From Calonectria ilicicola (Eukaryota; Ascomycota; Sordariomycetes; Hypocreales; Nectriaceae), in contig CP085825.1 of NCBI GenBank assembly GCA_020809705.1, forward strand, positions 6,448,001 through 6,512,000: DNA of 64,000 nucleotides. Reading direction: 5' to 3'. Numbering within the stretch: the first letter of the stretch is position 1; every line of letters begins with the position of its first letter. Under the pieces are notes generated by a model. The model saw only the letters and a program-made list of their open reading frames with translations. It did not search any database and was not told where the DNA came from. A program made the translations under genes and the position numbers. Positions 54,269 through 64,000 of the stretch are shown here, in pieces.

Positions 54269-55089
54269 TCATCCCCTCGTTATTTCTGAGCCTCGCGTTG
54301 TCGATGCGTCCAATTCACGAGGAGTCGTCACGTCGTTTGTGCTCGGCAACTCTGACTTCATAATCGGTGTGGAATTGGGCGGTGCCAGTGAAGACTGCAT
54401 GTGTCCATCGTAATACAGCGGGCCAGACAAGGCTGGAGACACAACTTGCCTTTGCATGTATGCTCCTCCGTCGGATTGCCTTTGGGACTTCTTCCAAGCA
54501 AGGTAGCCCTTGAAATCTTGCAGGCTTTTTCTGATATAGAAACCGATTGCGGTAATGACTAGTAAACCTCCAATCACCGATCCAGCGGTGATTCCGGCTA
54601 TCTCGCGTGTACTGAAGCCAGTCTGGGGCTCGGTGATGTTGAAAAATATCGAATCGGCATCCTCAGTTGATGCACATGCATCATCGTCATTGTACGCGTG
54701 GAGCGTGAACCAGAACACATATGTTCCACCTTCTGGCACCCGCCTTGTTGTATTCACCAGGCTAGCAGTCCATTGGTATTCCTTGGATGATGTGTTGCCT
54801 GTGCACTAATTAGCTTGAAGTGCCATGAGGGAGCAATTGTTTTTGGAGGTGCAATACCTGCAAGCTGGAATGAGGCTTCTTGAGGGTAAGTGAGGAGTAA
54901 ATAAAGATCAAATCTACTATAATTTGATTCCCAAGTGACGGAAACCGGTTGATCTATGTTGTACTTTGGATTTCCCCGCCATGCGCCGTAATCCCCATTC
55001 TGGCTCCGCGCCGGGGAGGTAAAGGCCGTTTTACACTGCACATTGAAAATGAAAGCAGAGAGGAAAAGGAGAATGGCGGGATAAAACAT
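54269..55089 (-). CDS. Secreted-domain type I membrane protein, 253 residues
   Basis: Exons 55089-54858 and 54798-54269 join through a 59-bp intron (GTATTG..GCACAG). The junction reads FQLAGNTSSKEYQW, restoring a frame that is otherwise closed. The product has a signal peptide (MFYPAILLFLSAFIFNVQC), an extracellular beta-rich domain of about 130 residues with several sequons (NYSR, NTSS, NTTR, NITE), one transmembrane helix (ITAGSVIGGLLVITAIGFYI) and a cytosolic tail of about 75 residues with basic KKSQRQ after the helix. This layout is common among fungal surface sensors and small uncharacterised plasma-membrane proteins. I do not recognise the family. Confidence 0.75.
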
Positions 55090-58000
55090 TAGGGGCAAAC
55101 GGCCGCAACCTGGGCCCTGCAGAAAGGTCTGGTTTAAAACAGTTCCAAGAAGGAGCCGGGGGGGGAAGCAGGGCTGCAGATGATCCAAATGGACGGGACC
55201 CGACCTTTTGTACAAGGTCGCACTGGCGACGTGGCTGAGTACAGGGATACCCTTCATCAACATCCAGGATACGATCAATGAGAGCCTGCCGCAGTCATGC
55301 ATGATTTCCAGAGCTTAGGGTATATCGAGAAGATCATCGCCACAAAGCCGTCAGCACAACACCAAGGACTAAGACTCATTAGGCACCGATGGGTGATTTC
55401 ATTGTTCCGAACGTGCGTTAGCCTCTCGGACTCCGCCATTTAGCAAACTACGGTTTGATGGTGCTGCCTTTTTATCCATGTATGATTGGTGGCCTTAAAT
55501 TTTTGCTTTTGCTTGATCAAAGGATTCAGAGAGGACCGGTGTAGTCGAAGCCAGCTAGCGAGTAGCTGCATTTGAAACCATGATGCCATTTGTTATCCAA
55601 AGCCAGCTGAACTCACAGACGCACATCCATATGTCATACACTACGATGACACGGGTAGCGTAAGGCTGAGAAGGTGATTGTTGCTTTGCCTCCTGACTGG
55701 ACCCATTACGCCATGTTTTAAAGGCGGAGGGAGCCCTTTTCATAAATATAGCTTGCAAAGGACCGTAAAATGAACTTTTGGCGAGCGTCGCCTCGATATG
55801 GAAGCATATTTTATGCTTACCTTGATAAACTTAAATACTAGCCATGTTTCCACCAACAAAAACTGCACCACGACTGAAACCCCGGCATGCCCGATGAGCC
55901 TTTTGCCATGAGGCAATATTGATGCAGTGACAACTGCGCCACTGCGCCGAGCTGAAGGGACTGGAGCGGGGTATGCAGCATTATTGCTGCGGCTAACCGC
56001 ATAGACGAGCGGCACAAAGAGCTCATTCGGATCATGCATGTTCGTATGTCAACTCAGCTGACGAGCGGTGTAGCCATATTTCCATCCGAGTCCTGGCCTG
56101 CAAACCGATTTCGATCCAAACTGATGTGAATTATCCCTGCCATCTACATTGGAGAGGTTCAGGTTTATATTTTTCAATTTTCAAGCCTGTTGGGTTCGGG
56201 ATACTGCTCTCGTGGCCGTCTTTGCTCTAGCGTGAGCGTGGCGCCGCCATGTAAGCCGCCATTCTTGGCAAATCCACATCATCACGTCGTGTCTCCCAAA
56301 ATGTTCCTTCCATTGCACTGCCTGGTATGGTGATGGAGGGAAAGGCGCATATTGTGGCTGTCCGTGCTCGCACACAAGGGACCCGACGTGTTGCTCTTCG
56401 CCCAATGGCCTCATTAGCCAGCATGGTGGCGGGTCGTATCGGTTGCCGAGTTATCCAGCTGGCACCATTTTGTTTCTTTTTCTATTGGGGGCCGTTGGCT
56501 ACGGTCTCAAGATTCTCGTCTCGATTTGCCGAGAGAATGAGGTGGTTGAAAACGGGTAGCTTCTGTTCTGCGAATCAGCCGCCAAAGTTGATGTCGTCAT
56601 ACCATCATAGCAAGTCTATCGCATTGCAATATGGCCACCAGTGCAATTGAAACCCGAGTTTCGCATAAAACTCGGCATCTTGAACATTTTCATCTTGCCT
56701 TCTGAAACGTGGGACAGAATGGTTTATCAAAAAGTTTCCCTACGCGCACACATACATCTTACTAAATGCGTAGGTGAAAAATTGAAAATAAAAAATAATA
56801 TTTAAATACCAATAGGATCATTTGTTATATAATGAAATTATTACTCTCAGATTTTTACCTATACTTGTCCTAGAATAGCCATAGCTGAATAGCTGTATGT
56901 GTACCTGCCAACTGTTTGTGTGGGTGCAGGAAGACTCCTATCAAATCATGGTAATTAGTCGTGCATTCCAGATGTGCAGGTCATCCAAGCATATTTGTAT
57001 GAGAGAGAGCTTCTACCGCGATTCATTTTAAATTTCGCACTAGATTCATATACAAACGGCAATTTCTTTATGGATCAAGCACATCATAAAGACGGAGATC
57101 TGAATTGAGCAGACACTTACCCTAGAGTTGTTCCATCTGCGACAGATGATGACTCAACATTCATTCTGGACATTCCATCAAGGCTAAATTGAGTTATTCC
57201 TATTTACGGTGATATAAACTGGACCATATTTCTGCTTGGAAAAGATCGCTATGATGCAAATATGAGAGAATGCATGCATCATCCCGGAGCATCTGCAGCG
57301 AAATTGGATTGGGATTGGTCAACGTGGAATGGACTAATACTGACAATGATGGCTTGGATCTAAGAGAACCCAAAACCAGGTATGTGATGATCAATTTGGA
57401 ATGGATTTCAATTTTCGGCTTCTGTGATTGAATATGGCTTGGGTTTGGCAGAAGAGTTACAGATATATGGCCCTCATGTTTGCATGATTGCATCACCGTA
57501 ATACCAGGTGAATGAAGTGATAGTTCAATTAGAAGTCACCAAAGATGAGTTCAACTTTGGTAGAATTGATGATAAGGTTCAGACCGTTAAAGATCAGATC
57601 TACCACGAGATGTCATACTATGGATAGAATTTTATGGCTGCATTTGAGTTTTCATCCCCCTTTCCTCCTCGCTACGCTTCTTCATTTGTGGCTAGACGGA
57701 ATTCCAAGGACTCCAATCCAGTTTGCATGACCTACCTCTTTTTCTAGCCTTATGTTTGGGAACTGTTGACCAGTTTGCGGGGCACTCTCAAGTAGCACTT
57801 ACTGTTTGATGTTATGGACTGATTCTGTACTTCGCAGAGATTACGCATTTATTATTTTTCCTTCAATTCAAGTGATGAATTTGATATGGCTTATTCGATT
57901 GTCAAAGACCGACAGAAACTTCACATAATTCGTGGGCTGTTCTTTGCCCTAGGGTTGTCAGTTTTGTGGCTGAACCAATAGCCCCTCGGTTTATACTAGG

Positions 58001-60760
58001 TCCTTTACCGCTCCGTTCTAAACCTTGCTTGGTGATTTGGACAATGAAGTAACAAAAAAAGTTAGAATCAGCCTCTTTTTGGAGAGAAAAGTAGGACTTT
58101 GGACTGAATCTAGAGATTGAAGCCGAATGTAACCTGAACCGGTAACTGGATGGTCACAAGTGTGATAACAATGGCGTGTTTTGAGACTGAGGGGAGGATC
58201 AATAAAAGCGGTAACAGATGTGTCAGGCGACTTGAATATTCTCCAAAGACAGCCAATCAATCAACTTCACGCGCAAACTAGACCGCCTTCATCCTGATTA
58301 CTGATGAAACCCATGCTGGTCGTTGGCCGAGAGCGTTAGAATCTCGCTTCGATCCTATGACTCGGGTAGTCAGATTTATCCCCCAGTCATATTAGCAATC
58401 GAATCTATACCTGTGAGAAAAAGTCCCATCTGTATTACGCCCTTGGGTTAGTTTGAATTCAGGGACACCCTGTAGATTCTCGTTGAACTGTTCTGGGTTC
58501 TCTGACTGCCTAGTCTCTCTTTGGTCCTGGTCGTGGCGTTCCAAGGGTCGCCTGCACGCTTATGCAATCGCGATGGTGCAAGCCAAATACCGAGAAGACA
58601 AGCAGCTCCACCGCGATCTGAAGCCACGTCGAACGTTGTTTTTTATGAGTCTACTATATTACTGGGATTGGAAGAAGAAATAAACTGGACGGTCGGTGCA
58701 CGCAATATCAGGCGCACACGCACGGTGTTCGAGATTATTCCCCGACAGTGGCTTCCGTTGGAACCCGTCGGAGTATAGCTAGCCTGATGCTCGAAAGCGC
58801 TACTATGACGAAACGGGATAGCCCCCCAATCACGAGACGGAAAAGGGTGTGTTTGAGCACCTTGGCAGGCTGTAAGCGAGGTGCCTTTGAGCAATAGTTC
58901 GGGAAAAGATTTTCACCGCGTTTTCTTTGCCGCTGGGAGCCCAGCAGTGAGTGAGTCAGGGGCTTCGGACTGGGAGTGCTTCCTCCGAGAGACAGTTTGA
59001 TGAGTTTTCGCCCAACTATTAGAACTTGAAGCGACGGGTGGCGAGTTAGAATCCTGCCCGCGAGGAAGGTTTTTTCTTCTTCTGTTCAGCTTCGTATTAT
59101 TCCCAGGGCAATGCCCAACAGCCCGGGCAACCAATCCTTGGCCTGCCCGATTGAGAAAGATTGGCCCAATTCAATAAGCTCCTGGGCTGCTTTTCAGCTG
59201 GCGTCTGGCAGGCACTGTGCCTCATTCGGACATGCCTTTATGCAAAAAGGAATCCCAGTAAGATGACGATTGGTGGCCCATGAACCGTTGAAGAAAAGCA
59301 GATGCATGTCACCAGGGACAATGGCACCCATGCCAGACCAGGTGGATCGATGAGATTCTGCAGCAGGCTCGGCAAGCTTGGCTCGTCACTGGCTAGCGCC
59401 TGAATTGCACCGTCACATCGTTCGAGAGCCTATTCTGGTCCTCTCAAACAGGCATCTGCTCGCTGGGTCCTGCTGGCAAGGGTGTCGTTTCAGCTCCTCA
59501 GCCTCAGAGGATCTCATTTCAAGCCTTCCGCCGTTGGGCCTTGCTGTCAGACGTGGCTTTGAGGTGGTGCACGGATGGACAAGGACAGGTTGCCGGCCAA
59601 CCTAACGCGTTTCCCATCAAGCGCAGAGGCTAGCGACCGCTCGGATTCCGTGATCCTGGGCTTCGTCCAGTCACTTGGTGGATGGAATAAGGCCGTTGTG
59701 GCGGGGCGGTCGGACTTTGGGGCCCAAGCAGCAGCGTGTAGGCGTTTCGGCGGCCGATTTCTCGGTCGTGATCAAGATACTGTCAATTGTGACGATCGCT
59801 CCAGAGATCTGCTCAAGGGCAGCGTCCTCTGGATCTCGGGGGATCTATTATGGTTTCAACGGACTCGCCAAAAACCCCTGAGTGGAAAGGGCTGGGATCA
59901 ATAGCCTCTTCCCGGCCGAGCCAATATGAGCGATCCCCCAAAACCCCACAGCTGCGAGGAAGGGAAACCCTGGTCGGCCGATGAGGAGGAATGGACAGTG
60001 ACAGGCCGCTAAGTAGTTACGGAGCCTCCGAAAGGCACTCTGGCAAAAGGCATGGCTACTAACAACCTTGTGACGGCCACGCGGTGGGCCGGAGGCGCCC
60101 GCTGCCATTGCGCTCCTCTTAGGTTTACCACGTGGAATGCATGCTATTCCCAACACGCTTCGCCCCTCGCCGGACGTCCAAACATGAACATGGCGCCATG
60201 TGAGCTGTGCAAAGGACCAAACAAAACCAAGCCTCGTCCCCGACACCAGGTCATCAACACTCTCTCCCAGCTGTTTGGATCCGAGGTCCGTGGGGCCATC
60301 CCGGGCTTATTACATACGTACATCCCAGAACACGAGATCCGCCGGTGACGATAGGACCCCCCTGCCAAGCCAGGCCGTTGGGTGTTTGTTGGATTGACCA
60401 TACAGGCGCACGGCCAGGTTTCTCGGCCGATTGATGGCTGCACAGATGCCCTGATCTTTGGGCTCTCTGCAACGCTATCCCCTGTCGGGGCCCCAAGCCG
60501 ACGGATCCTTTCGTTAAATTTTGCCTGGAAGAGAAGTTGCTTTATCCAGAGGGTCAAAGTGCGGTTGCTCATTTAAGAGAAGCCGGGCGTCGTGCTTCTT
60601 CTGTGTTTGGCTGCTTTATTTCCATCTAATCGCCCAGTGCCTCCTGGCCTTGTTAGCCACTTGTCAGCAATGTCGTGAGCAATTCTGACCTCGACTGCAT
60701 GGCGTCTACTCTTGAGATCTTTCCATCCAGCCTAAACATACAACAGAAAAACCAGCGACT
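55090..60760. other. 5.7-kb region without a supportable gene
   Basis: Many short ORFs on both strands, none over about 140 codons, none with a recognisable motif or convincing splice partners. 56740-57100 is AT-rich; 58900-60600 is more GC-rich. It includes the promoters of the type I membrane protein (left) and the receptor (right). No tRNA, inverted terminal repeat or transposase remnant was found by eye. Confidence 0.45.
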
Positions 60761-62268
60761 ATGGCCTGGGGAGAGCTCCCGGCAGAGGGCCAGACGCTCA
60801 CACCGCTCCCCCCCTCACTCAGGAGCGGACTGACAGCCATCACCGTGCTTTCCTTTATATCATTTACGGCCTCCAGCACGCTGTTTATTTACCTCTCATT
60901 CAAATTAGCAACATGGCATCTGTACATCAAGAACCGAAGACGCAGCAGCGTGCCGCAACCCAGCTCAGTTCAGAGGGCACTCGACGTCACTCTTGGAATC
61001 GACGGCATCTTTACTAATAACGAAGCCGAAGGCAAGGCAGACCCGGCAGAAGATGACCAGAGCCATGCTCCTCCAAACGTTCCAAAACACCCCAACCAAT
61101 TTCTTGTTCTCATCATAAATCTTTTGCTGGCCGACATGCACCAGGGCATGGCCTTTCTCCTTAATGTCGAGTGGCTGCGCAAGGATGGTATTTTCGTGGG
61201 CACACCGGCGTGTTTTGCTCAGGGATTGTTTGTCTCACTTGGAGACCTGTCATCCAGCATGTTTATCCTTACCATTGCCATTCACACTTACATCTCGGTT
61301 GTGATGCGGCGGCGCATCAAGCAAAACGTCTTGTACGGGGCCATCTGCTCTGTGTGGCTCTTTGTATATGCAATATCGTTTCTGCCCATCGCCGGCACAT
61401 CAAACGGAGCAGAGTATGGTGGCTTTTTCGTCCGCGCTGGAAGTTGGGTGAGTGAAACTGGCTGTGTCCGTGTGATGAATAGGATGGGGGGACTAACCAT
61501 GCGAGGCAGTGCTGGATGAACAATGAGTACGAAAGCCTCCGACTTGTTACACACTACTTATTTATTTTCATCGCTCTTGGCGTCACATCGATACTCTACC
61601 TTGCTATTTTCTTCTCTATCCGCAGACAGGCTCAATCTGAACGTAACGCTAGCAAGCTTGGCCTCGACGAGCACGACAACGCCCAGCTTCGCCTACACCA
61701 CAACCCGGCTTTCCTCATCTACCCTGTCATCTACGTTCTCTGCACCCTCCCACTTGCGACGGGCCGTATTGCAACAATGTCTGGGGCGAATGTGCCCCTC
61801 GAGTACTTTTGCTTTGCGGGTGCCATGATTGCATCAAACGGCTCATTTGACTGCCTCCTCTTTGGTTCTAGCCGAAGTGTAATTGTGTTCGCTTCGAGAT
61901 ACGAGGTGGACACTGAAGAGGTTGGACTAAGCACTTTTGCCTTTATGAAGACTCCGGTCAACAACCGGTACGGAAACATGATTTCGATCCAGGGAGGACG
62001 ACGAGGCAGCGATGCGGGCGCCTCGGCTGGATGGCGGCTGTGGAACACGGCCAGGAGATGGTCGGCGACTCGAGGCAATGGAGGCGTGGCCCGCACGAGC
62101 AGCCAGGAGTCGCTGAGAGGGCCGGCGATTCACATGGACACGGTGACGACGGTGGTGGTGGAAACGAATGAGGCGGCGGAGCGCGACCTTCGATGCCCGA
62201 GCACGGCCGTGGGGTCGAGCATTTCAGAGCACAGCGTGGATAAAGGGCTATGGAAAAAACATGACTAG
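60761..62268 (+). CDS. Seven-transmembrane G-protein-coupled receptor (Git3/cAMP-receptor-like group)
   Basis: Exons 60761-61447 and 61510-62268, with a 62-bp intron (GTGAGT..GGCAG), give 481 residues. The junction restores RAGSWCWMNNEYESLRL. Seven hydrophobic segments are visible. TM2 holds the GPCR-like NLLLADMHQGMAFLL, and PACFAQGLFVSLGDLSS supplies the TM3 Cys; TM5 begins VTHYLFIFIALG, and TM6-TM7 lie in FLIYPVIYVLCTLPLA and FAGAMIASNGSFDCLLFG. The loop between TM1 and TM2 is about 60 hydrophilic residues, unusually long. The cytosolic tail of about 130 residues is Ser/Arg/Gly-rich, suiting phosphorylation. Such receptors sense nutrients or host cues through heterotrimeric G proteins; the ligand is unknown. 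Confidence 0.85.
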
Positions 62269-62924
62269 AATGCTATAGAGCGTACATACACATATACCCG
62301 ATAATAATGAATGATGATGAGTTAGTTGTATATGAGACGGTATGAAGACACACATAGCTTGATTCCCGATTATTTCAGTGAGTGTTATGATGGTGAGCGT
62401 TATCAGACGATGTGAGCAGGGATCTGATCTGTGTGTGTGGTGGGTTGGCTCTGCCGCCGCCTCGACAACTGCCGGGTCCAGTATTGTCCAGCACTGACTG
62501 ACCTGACTTGGCTGCAGATGCGTCCTTGACCCTTGTCTATTGTTGTTCTTTGATGAATCTGGCCACTTTTGACGCTATCAGTCTAAAATCCCACCACGCA
62601 GATGGGTGCATCGCCGCAACGCCTCAACCGTCTTGCCCATTGTCATTAGGAATCCATCAAGAGATCTGGTCCAATCGACATCCCGGGGCGAACCCCGCAC
62701 TTCTGCCTGATAACCTGGCCGCGTTTGACAATTGCTTCATCTGTTGCACATTGGTTGAACATCTCTACTCTGCGATTTGACATATTCCGAAAAGATTATA
62801 AGTGAGAGGCGCTGCTTTTCCTTTTTATCCCTTCTAGTGGCGACATCGCGGTCAATCACCAACACGCCGGCTGTTCTGTCTCCACCACTACATTCCATCA
62901 TCACGCCCACGCCACCCGCCTCGC
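62269..62924. other. Intergenic, tandem gene spacer
   Basis: 3' flank of the receptor gene and promoter of the F-box-like gene; no other feature is seen. Confidence 0.5.
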
Positions 62925-63785
62925 ATGCGCCAGACCATGGACCCGACCACTAGCCATGGCCAGCCAAATCCAACCGCACTTGCGGAAGAGACACCGACCT
63001 TGTATCGTCTTCCCGAAGAATTGCTCATAAAGATTCTCGACTTTGCCGTGCACCAAGATGCGCCGTTTGACTTGGAAGAGTGCATCGACATTGCACGCAA
63101 CCCATCACTCTTGAAAGCCGTCGACCCAGGGACAGACACCTTCATTAACCATGAAGGCCTCAAGGTGGAGACTGCTGCAAAGAAGTATCCGATTTGGCAC
63201 GACGTCCATAAACAGGATTGGCTCATTCTAAACAAGACCTGCCGATGCTTTCGTCGCATGGGTCGCGAACTCTTTTTCAGTAACAGGACTTGTGTTGTGT
63301 CCCAATTTCTCCTCGTCAAGCTCAAACATCCTGATGGTCGGGAATTTGGCCCATCTGATGACAGGCCTTTATATCACCCCCTGCTCCTCAACCACGTCCG
63401 AGAAATTATTCACCTAAACGTCAACGTCGTTTCCGCCTCCAAGTTCCTCAAGCTCCCGTCCTTCTTGAAGTCGTTTCCCACTCTAAAAACATGCACATTG
63501 CTGCTGGATCACCGCGCCGACGATGATCACATTGAAAATATAAAACACGCCACAGTTATTCAGGAAGACGAGTCGGGAACTCCCCCTCGCATGGTGACTT
63601 CGGAATTGGCAAAATTGTTGGTCGACATTGGCATGGATGAAAAAATAAAGTTGCAAGCCTCGTTATTCGTGAAAAGATCGACGGAGAGCTGGCAAGAGAA
63701 CATGCTGAGGGCCAATGTATTCCCCATGCTCAAGCAGAGAAAGGTCATGATGTCTTACAATGCAAGTAAAGTAGCTAAGAGTTAG
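62925..63785 (+). CDS. F-box-like protein, 286 residues
   Basis: Intronless ORF. An F-box-like motif sits near the N terminus (about residues 26-43): TLYRLPEELLIKILDFAV, followed by a helical region and DWLILNKTCRCFRRMGRELFF, which fits the second half of fungal F-box domains. The rest is Leu-rich but without clear LRR units. F-box proteins recruit substrates to SCF ubiquitin ligases through Skp1. The start could be the ATG at 62925 (MRQTMDPTT) or the one four codons later. Many such 250-400-residue proteins in Sordariomycetes form fast-evolving families with unknown targets. Confidence 0.75.
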   Translation: MRQTMDPTTSHGQPNPTALAEETPTLYRLPEELLIKILDFAVHQDAPFDLEECIDIARNPSLLKAVDPGTDTFINHEGLKVETAAKKYPIWHDVHKQDWLILNKTCRCFRRMGRELFFSNRTCVVSQFLLVKLKHPDGREFGPSDDRPLYHPLLLNHVREIIHLNVNVVSASKFLKLPSFLKSFPTLKTCTLLLDHRADDDHIENIKHATVIQEDESGTPPRMVTSELAKLLVDIGMDEKIKLQASLFVKRSTESWQENMLRANVFPMLKQRKVMMSYNASKVAKS

Positions 63786-64000
63786 CTGCAGTTGGCGGGG
63801 CTATTTATTTTTAGATTTTGCTTCTTGTTTAGCATATATTATTTTCTTGTATTAATATCTACACAGTTAAGCCTCAATTTAAATGCAGTACCAACACCCA
63901 GGCACCAGGGAATTGTTTGACCCATCTTCCATCTCCCAGGTAACTTAATAATTTCTCGTGAATTCAGTGAATGAGGGCACCAATGTAAAGCTCGATGCTC
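63786..64000. other. 3' flank of the F-box-like gene
   Basis: AT-rich sequence to the window edge; nothing is identified. Confidence 0.4.

Overview
The window is nuclear DNA of a filamentous ascomycete. Genes sit on both strands and carry short introns (about 48-100 bp, with GTAAGT-like 5' sites and CTAAC/CTGAC-like branch points). Families typical of Pezizomycotina are present: HET-domain proteins, fungal MFS transporters, a Zn2Cys6 regulator and a DUF300 protein. Family content and architecture suggest a Sordariomycete, probably Hypocreales; this is inference, not a species call. Exon boundaries below were worked out by hand from splice signals, reading phase and family conservation.

Layout. 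0-5 kb: a HET-domain gene running off the left edge and a DUF300/TMEM184-type membrane protein. 6.5-16.6 kb: a very long THO2 (THO complex) gene, divergent from homoserine O-acetyltransferase MET2. 17.3-25 kb: an accessory-looking group of a 100-residue Dabb protein, a 2-oxoglutarate/Fe(II) oxygenase and two MFS transporters of different subfamilies (Dal5-like and DHA1-like). The oxygenase and the first transporter share a 508-bp divergent promoter. 25.4-32.7 kb: one uninterrupted ORF for a 2429-residue secreted protein made almost entirely of Gly/Leu/Asn/Ser/Thr repeats. 34-35.2 kb: a Zn2Cys6 factor with an AflR-like body.

35.6-49.6 kb is mostly housekeeping: a ribosomal-L1-domain nucleolar protein, palmitoyl-protein thioesterase, the CTDK-I cyclin CTK2, a second (HET-E type) HET protein, a PTEN-like lipid phosphatase and a Pom33/TMEM33 protein. 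A 41-codon secreted-peptide gene at 39.3 kb lies among them. 51-55 kb is sparse: an ELO-like protein, an unknown 243-residue protein and a type I membrane protein. 55.1-60.8 kb has no gene I can support. 60.8-63.8 kb holds a seven-helix receptor and an F-box-like protein.

The most unusual locus is the repeat protein at 25.4-32.7 kb. About 42 copies of a 25-residue unit, most carrying two N-glycosylation sequons, follow a Ser/Thr/Ala/Gly-rich region and a signal peptide. I saw no cysteine or tryptophan in it. Its upstream region has four CATTCC elements within 120 bp plus a BrlA-type site, which suggests (inference) expression during conidiation and a role at the spore or cell surface. The second locus worth attention is the small Dabb/oxygenase/transporter group.
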